This document shows, in pieces, positions 52,345 through 60,617 of a stretch of 64,000 nucleotides of DNA; the stretch's first letter is position 1; the number at the start of each line of letters is the position of its first letter. The notes below the pieces were generated by a model. That model was given only the letters and a program-made list of their open reading frames with translations, made no database searches and was not told where the DNA came from. Source of the DNA: Clostridium disporicum (GTDB lineage Bacteria > Bacillota > Clostridia > Clostridiales > Clostridiaceae); contig NZ_CYZX01000003.1 of assembly GCF_001405015.1 (NCBI RefSeq), forward strand, positions 1 to 64,000, read 5' to 3'. The position numbers and the translations under genes were made by a program.

Positions 52345-54318
52345 TTATTTTATTATCTTCTTCGCACCATTATAAGTAGCTATAAAATATCCACCATATA
52401 TAAATACAACAGCTATCATAGTATATAAAATATATTTAAGCATATTTGCATTTCCAAAGATAGAAACTATATCACCTGATACTTTTAAGCCAACTATAGA
52501 ATGTACTATTGCAAGTGATAAAGGTACCATAAAGTAAATTCCTATTTGATAAAATAATGATCTTTTTATCATTTTATCATCTACCCCTATTTTCTTTAAT
52601 AGTTCGTACCTATAACTATTATCTGCTGATTCACATAATTGCTGCAACGCAAGAACTGCTGCTGATGTAATTAAAAACACTATTCCTATATAAATAGCTA
52701 AGTATGATATCATTGCCCCTAATCCTATAGAGTTATCTCTTAATTCATTCTTAGTCATTCCATAAACAGGAACTTTCCCTACTCTATCAACTGATCTTAG
52801 ATTATTATTTATAAAATTTTCTGCCTCTTCTTCACTGCAATTAAATTTAATATTTAAATTTGTCATTGAAACTTCTAATCCATTAACTAAGCTATCATTT
52901 ACTACAAATGTACATAAATTATTTTTCATTGTTGAATTATACGTAGTTACTTCCATAACTTCATAGTTAGCAGGCTTTAATTCATTTCCATTTACAATTA
53001 CATTTGTTCCTCTATCCATAGCTTCTTGAATATACTTTATTAAATCTGGTATATCTCCAAAAGCATAATATTCATTTTCTTCTAAAGCTATCTCTTCTTT
53101 ACCTAACATTCTCATAACTGAATTAAAATCACTTAACTTTATTGCTTTGATTTTATCATCTACAAAAATAGGATAATTATTTTTATTTTTTTCCATAGCC
53201 TCTTGAGAAATAAACTTACTATAAGTAGTTTCTGTATTATAGTTTGTATATTGAGACCTTTCCTCTATTATAGTGTCAAGGCCACCATATTGTTCATTTA
53301 TAACTCCTATTATATTATCTGTATCATAACTCCAAAAACTAGCATCAAACTGAGTTAAGTCATCTAAATCTTTATTCATTGCTTTAGTAATTCCAAGTCC
53401 TCCTGAAAATGTACATATAGCTACAAATAACATTAAACATATAAAACTCATAGAAATAAAAGTTGTATTAATCTTGCTGTTTATTTGTCTTAAAACAAAC
53501 ATATTTAAATCCTTTAAATAATGCTTTTTGTTTGCTTGTAAAATTTTTAGTAAAAATCCTGATAATGAAAAGAAAAATAAAAATGTTCCTACAAATCCAA
53601 GTATTATTGGAACTATATTAAATACTACAGCTACCCCAGCTTTTAATACCATATAATAAGCAATTCCTATCATAGTGATACTAATTAAAAATACTACTAC
53701 TGATATCCATATATTCTTTACTTTTAAATTTTCATTTTTTCTTGCTCCATTTAACAAATCTATTAATTGTACTTTTCTAACAGCATATGAGTTAAATATA
53801 AGTACAACTAAGTAAATAAGTCCAAAACATATAATAGTTCTAATAAATGCATCCTTTGAAAATATAAAAGTAAACTTTGTAATATCTGTTTTAAATAATT
53901 TTGCTGTAAAAACTGATATTCCTTGTGATAATAAAACTCCACATACCAAGCCTATACCTAAAGATATTACCCCTATTAACATAGTCTCAACAAATATTAT
54001 TCTTGAAAGACTTTTATTTTCCATACCTAAAGTCATATATATTCCAAATTCTTTTTTTCTTCTTTTTATCAAATAATTATTTGCATAAACTATTAAAAAT
54101 CCTAAAATAAAAGATATAAATACTGATGCTATACCTATTACAGAATTAGTAAGTTCAAAGGCATTAGCTTGTAGTCCACTTAACTCCATCATTACACCTT
54201 GTGATTTAATAGAATTAAATGTATAAAATATGCAAACACCAAATACTAATGTTAGAAAATATATTGTATAGTCCTTTAAGCTCTTTTTTATATTTTTAGC
54301 TGCTAATTTAAAATACAT
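52345..54318 (-). CDS. BceB-like ABC transporter permease
   Basis: A 657-aa FtsX-type permease of the BceB family, which removes antimicrobial peptides from lipid-bound targets and signals to a BceS kinase. It has about ten helices. Four lie in the first 240 residues and the last ones near 570-655. A large extracytoplasmic domain of about 200 residues (roughly 310-520) is the hallmark of the family. FtsX signatures appear in RRKKEFGIYMTLGM. ATG 54318 lies inside the end of the ATPase gene and has GGAGGTGA 8 bases upstream, giving an 11-base overlap. The longer frame begins at 54336. The cognate kinase/regulator pair is upstream. Confidence 0.9.
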   Translation of the reverse strand: MYFKLAAKNIKKSLKDYTIYFLTLVFGVCIFYTFNSIKSQGVMMELSGLQANAFELTNSVIGIASVFISFILGFLIVYANNYLIKRRKKEFGIYMTLGMENKSLSRIIFVETMLIGVISLGIGLVCGVLLSQGISVFTAKLFKTDITKFTFIFSKDAFIRTIICFGLIYLVVLIFNSYAVRKVQLIDLLNGARKNENLKVKNIWISVVVFLISITMIGIAYYMVLKAGVAVVFNIVPIILGFVGTFLFFFSLSGFLLKILQANKKHYLKDLNMFVLRQINSKINTTFISMSFICLMLFVAICTFSGGLGITKAMNKDLDDLTQFDASFWSYDTDNIIGVINEQYGGLDTIIEERSQYTNYNTETTYSKFISQEAMEKNKNNYPIFVDDKIKAIKLSDFNSVMRMLGKEEIALEENEYYAFGDIPDLIKYIQEAMDRGTNVIVNGNELKPANYEVMEVTTYNSTMKNNLCTFVVNDSLVNGLEVSMTNLNIKFNCSEEEAENFINNNLRSVDRVGKVPVYGMTKNELRDNSIGLGAMISYLAIYIGIVFLITSAAVLALQQLCESADNSYRYELLKKIGVDDKMIKRSLFYQIGIYFMVPLSLAIVHSIVGLKVSGDIVSIFGNANMLKYILYTMIAVVFIYGGYFIATYNGAKKIIK

Positions 54319-55078
54319 CTCTTTGGTCACCTCCAAGAAGAGTTACAACTTCAATTATCTTATTGAAAAACTCCTTTCTTGAATCATTTCCACGAATTAG
54401 CTCATTAAAGATTTTTCCGTCTTTTATAAATAGAATTCTACTAGCATAGCTAGCTGTAAAGGCATCATGAGTTACCATCATAATAGTTGCCCCTAATTCT
54501 TTATTTAAATGTTCTAGACTTTCAAGTAGCATCTTTGCTGACTTAGAATCTAATGCCCCTGTTGGTTCATCAGCAAGTACTATCTCAGGCTTTGTGATTA
54601 TAGCTCTAGCAGATGCTACTCTTTGCTTTTGCCCTCCTGATATTTCATAAGGATATTTATTTAATATGTCTGAAATATTAAGCTTATCTGCAACTTCTTT
54701 AACTCTCTCATCTATTTCTCTATGATTTAACCTTTGAATAGTCAATGCTAATGCTATATTTTCATAAGCAGTTAATGTATCTAAAAGATTAAAGTCTTGA
54801 AATATAAAACCTAACCTTTCTCTTCTAAACTTAGCAATATTTTTAGAATTCAATTTTGTAATATCTTTATCAGCTATCTTTATATGACCACTAGTTACTT
54901 TATCTATGGTTGATATACAATTTAAAAGAGTTGTCTTCCCACTTCCTGAAGGCCCCATTACTCCTATAAATTCCCCATTTTCTACTGCAAAGCTTATATT
55001 ATCAATGGCTTTAGTTATATTACCTCTTTTACCATAATACTTTTCTATATTTTCTACTTTTAAAACTTCTCTGTTCAT
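54308..55078 (-). CDS. BceA-like ABC transporter ATP-binding protein
   Basis: A 256-aa ATPase of the MacB/BceA/LolD group. Walker A is GPSGSGKT, the Q-loop FQDFNLLDTLTAYENI, signature ISGGQKQR, Walker B IVLADEP, and a switch His in VTHDAFTASY. The start at 55078 has GGAGG five bases upstream. It powers the BceB-like permease for peptide-antibiotic resistance. It is separated from the kinase gene by 262 bases holding a terminator, a family B element and a dyad, so it has a separate, probably regulator-dependent promoter. Confidence 0.92.
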   Translation of the reverse strand: MNREVLKVENIEKYYGKRGNITKAIDNISFAVENGEFIGVMGPSGSGKTTLLNCISTIDKVTSGHIKIADKDITKLNSKNIAKFRRERLGFIFQDFNLLDTLTAYENIALALTIQRLNHREIDERVKEVADKLNISDILNKYPYEISGGQKQRVASARAIITKPEIVLADEPTGALDSKSAKMLLESLEHLNKELGATIMMVTHDAFTASYASRILFIKDGKIFNELIRGNDSRKEFFNKIIEVVTLLGGDQRDVF

Positions 55079-55091
55079 CTTTACCTCCAAC

Positions 55092-55120
55092 ATATGATTT
55101 AGTCCATATATAAATCATAT
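55092..55120. promoter_or_regulatory. 10-nt perfect dyad before the BceA-like gene
   Basis: ATATGATTTA and TAAATCATAT flank 9 bases, just before the ribosome site of the ATPase gene. It could be a leader stem, or a regulator site as in BceR-controlled promoters. Confidence 0.45.
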
Positions 55121-55180
55121 ATCCTTAAAAAGCTTCTAACCATAGAACAATATAACACTAACCTTACATTTTTGTTATAT

Positions 55181-55257
55181 AAGCAGATATTTCAAATTTT
55201 CAATTTGGAATATCTGCTTACTCCTATGTAACATAGTGTAATAGTAGTTTCCTTATT
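55181..55257 (+). repeat. Family B hairpin element, variant copy 4
   Basis: A long stem with arms AAGCAGATATT and AATATCTGCTT (plus CAAATT/AATTTG inside) spans 55181-55219. It is followed by ACTCCTATG-x-CATAG and AGTAGTTTCCTTA, the same two outer blocks (ACTCCTA, AGTxGxxTTTCCTTA) as copies 1-3. Confidence 0.6.
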
Positions 55258-55279
55258 ATTAACATTGATTTAGATATTT

Positions 55280-55328
55280 AAAAGATGCTGTATATGATTT
55301 AATTATAAAGTCATATATAACATCTTTT
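55280..55328 (-). terminator. Terminator of the BceRS-like genes
   Basis: AAAAGATG-x-TATATGA pairs with TCATATA-x-CATCTTTT, 12 bases past the kinase stop. T follows on the minus strand. Confidence 0.7.
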
Positions 55329-55340
55329 ATTTAATATCTC

Positions 55341-56351
55341 TTAAAATTTCATCAAATTATTTATAGGAAAAATAATTGAAACCTTAGTTCCAACCAGTTC
55401 TTCTGATTCTAATTTAATCCCTAATCCAAGTTTAATACAAAGCTTTTTACATAAATATAAACCTATTCCTGTAGATTTGCCAAATATTCTTCCGTTCTCT
55501 CCCGTATATCCTTTTTCAAAAACCTTAACTCTATCTTTTTCATTAATTCCAATCCCATTGTCACATATATTTAATATTACATCCTCATTAAATTTCTCAC
55601 AATAAACCTTAAGCTCACTCTCTTTTTTATTCATATATTTAATAGAATTGCTAATTATCTGATTTAATATAAACTCTATCCATTTGCTATCACAATAAAC
55701 TTTTTTATCTACATCATAAATATTTATTTTTATTCGTTTAGCAATTAATGTATTAGCATTTTTTCTTATAACATTATTTATAGAATCACTTAAATTAATC
55801 TCTTTAATAATATAATCCTTTTCCAAAACATTACTTCTTGTATAATAAAGAGATTGTTCTATATAATCCTCACCCCTTCCTAGCTCTTCTCCGATACTTC
55901 GAGTTATTTTTGAATCATTGTTTTCAATAAGTAATTTACAGGTCGCTATAGGCGTTTTTATCTCATGAACCCACATTTCTATATACTCTCTATATTCATC
56001 AATACTTAGCTTATATTTAGATATTTCATCATTCATAGATTTATTAGCTTGATCTATTATATTATGAATAAGTTTACCTTCAAGAAAATCACTTTCAGCA
56101 ACTACCTCAGAAAGTAAATATTTTTTATCTAAGGATTGTAAATCTTTTTCTATTTCATCATAATATCTTTTCTTCCTAAAAAATTCATAAAAATGGAATA
56201 TCAATATACCAATTAAATTGATAATAAAAATAAATACTATAGCATACATATCTACCTTAAGAGATATTAAAAGCACTGCCGTAAAAATAAGAATTACTAT
56301 ATTTAAAGCAATAAATAATATTCTCTCCTTAAAAAAATCTACTATATTCAT
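55341..56351 (-). CDS. BceS-like intramembrane-sensing histidine kinase
   Basis: A 336-aa sensor kinase. Two helices (about residues 10-29 and 33-52) are separated by only a few residues, so there is almost no extracytoplasmic sensor, which is the mark of intramembrane-sensing kinases that read flux through a Bce transporter. The HisKA-like box is WVHEIKTPIATC with the phospho-His. The ATPase part has NQIISNSIKYM, NGIGI and GIGLYLCKKL. The start overlaps the regulator stop (ATGA). Its partners are the regulator upstream and the BceAB-like transporter downstream. Confidence 0.9.
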   Translation of the reverse strand: MNIVDFFKERILFIALNIVILIFTAVLLISLKVDMYAIVFIFIINLIGILIFHFYEFFRKKRYYDEIEKDLQSLDKKYLLSEVVAESDFLEGKLIHNIIDQANKSMNDEISKYKLSIDEYREYIEMWVHEIKTPIATCKLLIENNDSKITRSIGEELGRGEDYIEQSLYYTRSNVLEKDYIIKEINLSDSINNVIRKNANTLIAKRIKINIYDVDKKVYCDSKWIEFILNQIISNSIKYMNKKESELKVYCEKFNEDVILNICDNGIGINEKDRVKVFEKGYTGENGRIFGKSTGIGLYLCKKLCIKLGLGIKLESEELVGTKVSIIFPINNLMKF

Positions 56352-57019
56352 ATCAATATATACCCTTGCCCTCTCTTAGTTTGTAAATATCCTTCTGCTC
56401 CTATTTCTTCTAACTTCTTTCTTAATCTATTTATATTTACAGTAAGAGTATTATCATCTACAAACTCATTAGACTGCCAAAGGCTTTTCATTATATCATC
56501 TCTTGAAACTATTTTTTCTTTATTTTTAATAAGAGTATATAGTATCCTACTTTCATTTTTAGTTAACTCAATTGTGCTACCTTCATATTCAGCTTCACTT
56601 GTAGATAAGTTATATTTTAAATTTTTAAATTGATAAACTTCACTTTCATTTTTGCTATAACTACGTCTTAAAAGTGATGATATCCTTGCTAAAAGTATTT
56701 GAGTGTTATAAGGTTTTGTTACAAAATCATCTGCCCCTAGATTCATACTCATAAGCTCATCTATCTCACTATCTCTACTTGTAACAACTATAATAGGAAG
56801 GTTAGATTTTTTTCTTATCTCCCTACAAATATAATATCCATCATAATAAGGAAGATTTATATCTAAAAGCACTAAACTAGGAATAGCTTTTAAAATATCT
56901 TCCACAATATTTTTAAAATCATTAGAAAACTCCGTTTCATATCCATATCTATTTAACAAAGTAATTAATTCTTCTCTTATTTTATCTTCGTCTTCAACTA
57001 TAAAAATTTTATTACTCAT
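56348..57019 (-). CDS. OmpR-family response regulator, BceR-like
   Basis: A 223-aa regulator. The receiver has acidic pair EDED near residue 8, phospho-Asp in LVLLDINLP, Thr in VVTSRDS and Lys in FVTKPYN. The C-terminal winged helix (residues ~125-223) has LTKNESRILYTLIKN and TVNINRLRKKLEEIG. It should activate the BceAB-like genes on phosphorylation by the kinase. GGAGGA precedes ATG. First gene of the cluster. Confidence 0.92.
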   Translation of the reverse strand: MSNKIFIVEDEDKIREELITLLNRYGYETEFSNDFKNIVEDILKAIPSLVLLDINLPYYDGYYICREIRKKSNLPIIVVTSRDSEIDELMSMNLGADDFVTKPYNTQILLARISSLLRRSYSKNESEVYQFKNLKYNLSTSEAEYEGSTIELTKNESRILYTLIKNKEKIVSRDDIMKSLWQSNEFVDDNTLTVNINRLRKKLEEIGAEGYLQTKRGQGYILI

Positions 57020-57236
57020 TTATTCCTCCAAAAAATTATTTATTATTAATTATTCTCTCTAATCTACCTACGTAAACTTATGCTAAATCACAATCATTAA
57101 ATTCTAGACAATAATAAAACTCCACTTCAGCTTATTACCATATTATTGTAAAGTATTATATTTGTCTATAACACTACTATATAGATATCTATATTTAATA
57201 TATAATAATTTATATATTAAATTAGGAGGTATAACT

Positions 57237-58013
57237 ATGAACTTTAAAGATAAAGTATGTGTAATAACTGGCGGTGCTAATGGAATTGGTAGATGTATCG
57301 TAGAAGAATTCATAAAAGCTGGTACAAAAGTTGCTATTATTGATACTGATAAAATTTCTGGAAATAATCTTATAAAAAAATTCGGTGAAGAAAATCTCTT
57401 CTTCTATTATGGAGATATAACAGAAGAAAATACTCTTAATGATTTCGTTAATAAGACTATTGAAAAATTTAAAAATATAGATTACTTAATAAACAATGCT
57501 TGCATAAGTAGAAAAGGTATTTTATCAGACTGCTCCTTTAATGATTTTAACTATGTTTTAAAACTAGGAGTAACTGCACCTTACATGCTAAGTAAATTAT
57601 TTTTAAACTACTTTAATCCTAAAGCTTCTATAGTTAATATTTCTTCTACAAGAGCTTACATGTCTCAAGCAGATACAGAAAGCTATACTGCAGCAAAAGG
57701 TGGGATAAGTGCATTAACTCATGGCCTTAGTATAAGTTTAGCTGGAAAAGTTAGAGTAAATTCTATAAGTCCAGGATGGATTGATACAGGTGCATATCAA
57801 CATAGTGAAAATTATAAACCACAATATTCTATCGGAGATACTTCACAGCATCCATCAGGACGTGTTGGTGAACCTCTAGATATAGCTAATATGGTTTTAT
57901 TCCTTTGCAGTGATAAGGCCGGTTTTATTACAGGCGAAAATATAACTATCGACGGTGGTATGACTAAGCAAATGATATACCATGATGATTGTGGTTGGAA
58001 CTACGTAAAATAA
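57237..58013 (+). CDS. SDR family oxidoreductase
   Basis: A 258-aa short-chain dehydrogenase. NAD(P) motif TGGANGIGRC, DTDKISG after the second strand suggesting NAD(H), NNAC, catalytic Ser in NISSTR and Tyr/Lys in YTAAKGG, and C-terminal GENITIDGG. ATG 57237 is used because AGGAGG lies 7 bases upstream. The 25-codon extension upstream of it has none. Terminator at 58018-58054. It is divergent from the BceR-like gene. The substrate is unknown. Confidence 0.88.
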   Translation: MNFKDKVCVITGGANGIGRCIVEEFIKAGTKVAIIDTDKISGNNLIKKFGEENLFFYYGDITEENTLNDFVNKTIEKFKNIDYLINNACISRKGILSDCSFNDFNYVLKLGVTAPYMLSKLFLNYFNPKASIVNISSTRAYMSQADTESYTAAKGGISALTHGLSISLAGKVRVNSISPGWIDTGAYQHSENYKPQYSIGDTSQHPSGRVGEPLDIANMVLFLCSDKAGFITGENITIDGGMTKQMIYHDDCGWNYVK

Positions 58014-58017
58014 TTTG

Positions 58018-58054
58018 ATACCACACTACTTGACAATACATAGTAGTGTGGTAT
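58018..58054 (+). terminator. Terminator of the SDR gene
   Basis: ATACCACACTACT pairs perfectly with AGTAGTGTGGTAT, followed by TATTTT. Confidence 0.85.
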
Positions 58055-58096
58055 TATTTTCATATAGCTATTACGTATTACAAAGTAGGTGAATAA

Positions 58097-58417
58097 ATGG
58101 CAAATTCAACACAAATGTTAAAAGGTTTATTAGAAGGATGTATCTTAAAAATAGTTTCTACTGATGAAACCTATGGATATGCAGTTTGCGAAAAATTAAT
58201 ACAATACGGCTTTGAAGATATATCTGAAAGTAGCGTCTATCCTATTCTTATTAGGTTAGAAAAGAAAAAATTATTATATTCTAAAATGAAAAAGTCACCG
58301 CTTGGACCTATGAGAAAATATTATTACTTAACTGATGCTGGTATAAAAGAGTTAGATGAATTTATTGATACATGGAATTTTGTAAAAAGAAATGTTGAGA
58401 ATGTATTGGAGGGGTAA
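58097..58417 (+). CDS. PadR-family transcriptional regulator
   Basis: A 106-aa single-domain winged-helix regulator of the short PadR group. It starts MLKGLLEGCILKIVS-x4-YGYAVCEKLIQYGF and has ESSVYPILIRLEKKKLL and GPMRKYYYLTDAGIKEL, all family marks. GTAGGTGA precedes ATG. It is the first gene of an operon with a small membrane protein (2-base gap) and a MutS-like ATPase (22-base gap). Short PadR proteins often repress their own operons after binding drug-like or membrane-related ligands. Confidence 0.92.
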   Translation: MANSTQMLKGLLEGCILKIVSTDETYGYAVCEKLIQYGFEDISESSVYPILIRLEKKKLLYSKMKKSPLGPMRKYYYLTDAGIKELDEFIDTWNFVKRNVENVLEG

Positions 58418-58419
58418 TT

Positions 58420-58770
58420 ATGTTAGAAGTCTTAAAACTTAGAAATCTAAGATTAAAAGAACAAAAGAATTTTAACGAAAATAATCTTTGTTTATATGAA
58501 CATATAACAAGCTATATAAAAGCAACTAATCTAACTTCATATGAAAAAGAAGAAATACTACATCAAATTATGGATATGCTACTACAAGCTCAATATGAAA
58601 ATAGAGATGTAACACTTATATTTCAACTTATATTAGATAAAATGTTTTATATTGATCCTTATAAGTATTTTATTAATCTAAATGATGTTATACTTATAAT
58701 TATTCCAATCATAATATTAGTTTTATTAGGAATAGCAGTTTATAAAAAGAATTATAATCTAAAATATTAA
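58420..58770 (+). CDS. Small PadR-partner membrane protein, unknown function
   Basis: A 116-aa protein. The first 85 residues are charged and helical (KLRNLRLKEQKNFNENN, YEKEEILHQIMDMLLQA) and the last 30 hold one membrane helix (about 89-107, LIIIPIIILVLLGIAVY). This layout, a PadR gene followed by a C-terminally anchored helical protein, resembles DUF1048/DUF1700 partner proteins, but the sequence is too short to assign. GGAGGGG lies before the ATG and the stop of padR is 2 bases upstream, so they are coupled. Confidence 0.65.
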   Translation: MLEVLKLRNLRLKEQKNFNENNLCLYEHITSYIKATNLTSYEKEEILHQIMDMLLQAQYENRDVTLIFQLILDKMFYIDPYKYFINLNDVILIIIPIIILVLLGIAVYKKNYNLKY

Positions 58771-58792
58771 TAGTTTTGCGGAGGAAAAAAGT

Positions 58793-60370
58793 ATGAGGCT
58801 AATGGACAAATTAATGTGGCTTTATGATTGCATGAAAGCCGACTTTGGTGAAGAAAGAAAAAAGAAAAGATATATTAATAAAATAAGAACACTATTTGAT
58901 ATATATGAAGAAGATGAGTATACAATAGATGATCAAACTTGGGATGATTTCAACATGGATGAGATTTTCACAAAGCTAGATAGAACTTATAGTAGTGTTG
59001 GAGAGGCTGCATTATATAAAATGCTTAGAAATCCACTTCATGACAAAAGTGAACTTAATAAAAGATATGAATTTACTGAAACTTTAAGAACTAACACTGA
59101 TTTAAGAACTAAATTACAAATGGTTTATTACAATCTTGGATATGACAAAAAAAATGCTTTATTAGAAATGTTAACTGAAGAATTAGTAGAAAATAAAAGT
59201 AAGTATTATATCTATACATTCTTAGGTAAATTTCTAACTATATCTAGTGCATTATTAGCTATAATATTTCAAAATCCATATATGCTTTTAGTTACAGCAT
59301 TCACAATATTTATCAATATGTTTATAAATGATAAAGAAAGAAAAAATGTAAAATCTCAAGGATTACTTTATTTAAGAAGTATAATAATTGCAGCCAAAGA
59401 AATAAAAAAAATAGATTATCCTGAAATAAAGGAATATACTGATAAAATAAATGAACTTCTTAAAGATATAAAATCTATAGATAATGCAACTAAATCTATT
59501 CAATTTGCAAATGCTGGTGGTGGTGCTTTTGAAGTTTTATCTATGCCATTTTTATTAGAAGAAAGTGCATACTATAAAATTGCATCTTTATTAAAAGATA
59601 AAGAGGATTATATTCTAGACTTATATGAATTATTAGGTGAGCTTGAAAGCTATATTGCAATAGCATCATATAAAGAAGAAATGAAAGGTAAATATACAAA
59701 GCCCAAATTTACTGATGAAATCAACATAAACATAGTAGATGGTGTTCATCCACTTATTAAAGATGCAGTCCCTAACTCTATTACTTTTACTAAAAAAGGT
59801 ATAGTTCTTACTGGTACTAATATGTCTGGTAAATCTACATTTTTAAGAATGATTGGCCTAAATATGATTTTAGCTCAAACATTCAATATTACACTAACTA
59901 AAAAATACGAAGCTTGCTTCTTTAACATAGTTTCTTCTATAAGTCCAAGTGATGACGTTACTTTAGGTAAAAGTTATTATATGGCTGAAGCAGAAGCTCT
60001 TCTTAGAATAATAAAAGCATTAGATAAAGAGTTACCTGTATTCTGTCCTATAGATGAAATATTTAGAGGTACTAACCCTATTGAAAGAATATCCTCTTCT
60101 GCTGAAATATTAACTTATATTAATAAAAAAAAGAGTATATCAATAGTAGCTACTCACGATAGAGAATTAACAGATATACTTAAAGATAACTATGAATTCT
60201 TCTACTTTAGTGAGCGAGTTAACAAAGAAGGATTAAGCTTTGATTACAAGCTTAAGAAAGGTGTTTCTAAGACACGTAATGCTATTAAATTATTAGATCA
60301 CATAGGCTATCCTAAGGAAATAATTAAGAAATCTTATGAAAGAGCTGAAACTCTAGATAAATATATGTAA
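58793..60370 (+). CDS. MutS-like ATPase with membrane segments (not a mismatch-repair MutS)
   Basis: A 525-aa protein with a C-terminal MutS domain V: Walker A GTNMSGKSTFLRMIG, SISPSDDVTLGKSYYMAEA, Walker B PVFCPIDEIFRGTNP and THDRELTDIL. It lacks the N-terminal mismatch-recognition and connector domains. Instead two hydrophobic stretches (residues ~140-158 and 161-180) suggest membrane anchoring. Family members of this kind have no proven role. GCGGAGG precedes ATG 58793. It is the third gene of the PadR operon, which hints at a stress or membrane function rather than DNA repair. Confidence 0.85.
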   Translation: MRLMDKLMWLYDCMKADFGEERKKKRYINKIRTLFDIYEEDEYTIDDQTWDDFNMDEIFTKLDRTYSSVGEAALYKMLRNPLHDKSELNKRYEFTETLRTNTDLRTKLQMVYYNLGYDKKNALLEMLTEELVENKSKYYIYTFLGKFLTISSALLAIIFQNPYMLLVTAFTIFINMFINDKERKNVKSQGLLYLRSIIIAAKEIKKIDYPEIKEYTDKINELLKDIKSIDNATKSIQFANAGGGAFEVLSMPFLLEESAYYKIASLLKDKEDYILDLYELLGELESYIAIASYKEEMKGKYTKPKFTDEININIVDGVHPLIKDAVPNSITFTKKGIVLTGTNMSGKSTFLRMIGLNMILAQTFNITLTKKYEACFFNIVSSISPSDDVTLGKSYYMAEAEALLRIIKALDKELPVFCPIDEIFRGTNPIERISSSAEILTYINKKKSISIVATHDRELTDILKDNYEFFYFSERVNKEGLSFDYKLKKGVSKTRNAIKLLDHIGYPKEIIKKSYERAETLDKYM

Positions 60371-60375
60371 TATAA

Positions 60376-60513
60376 TTAATACTCACTAATAGAGATAACT
60401 CATTGGATGGAGAAGAAAAAAAATTATATAAGCTAGATAATACTTTCTTATCTCCTGAAAAAGTAGCAAAAATTATAACTTATAAAATGAAAAAAGCCAG
60501 TATAGGTTTCTAA
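60376..60513 (+). pseudogene. Possible remnant of a gene 3' end
   Basis: A 45-codon open frame without start or ribosome site, ending TAA at 60511. It reads LDNTFLSPEKVAKIITYKM and then KKASIGF, like the C-terminal helix of a short-chain dehydrogenase (xLSPEKVAKxI). The terminator of the decarboxylase gene overlaps its end. The resemblance is short. Confidence 0.3.
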
Positions 60514-60532
60514 TACAAATCTATGCTGGCTT
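60494..60532 (-). terminator. Terminator of the PLP decarboxylase gene
   Basis: AAGCCAG-x-ATAG pairs with CTAT-x-CTGGCTT. Six T follow on the minus strand. Confidence 0.75.
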
Positions 60533-60617
60533 CTATACATGTCTTATTAATTAAAGTAAATTAATTAAAATCATTTAATTTCTATCTTATTATATTTTTG
60601 ATATGGTTCCATAATTA

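Noticed and set aside
58793..60370. Annotation as DNA mismatch repair MutS or MutS2
   Set aside because: It lacks the mismatch-recognition, connector and Smr domains and has two hydrophobic segments instead.
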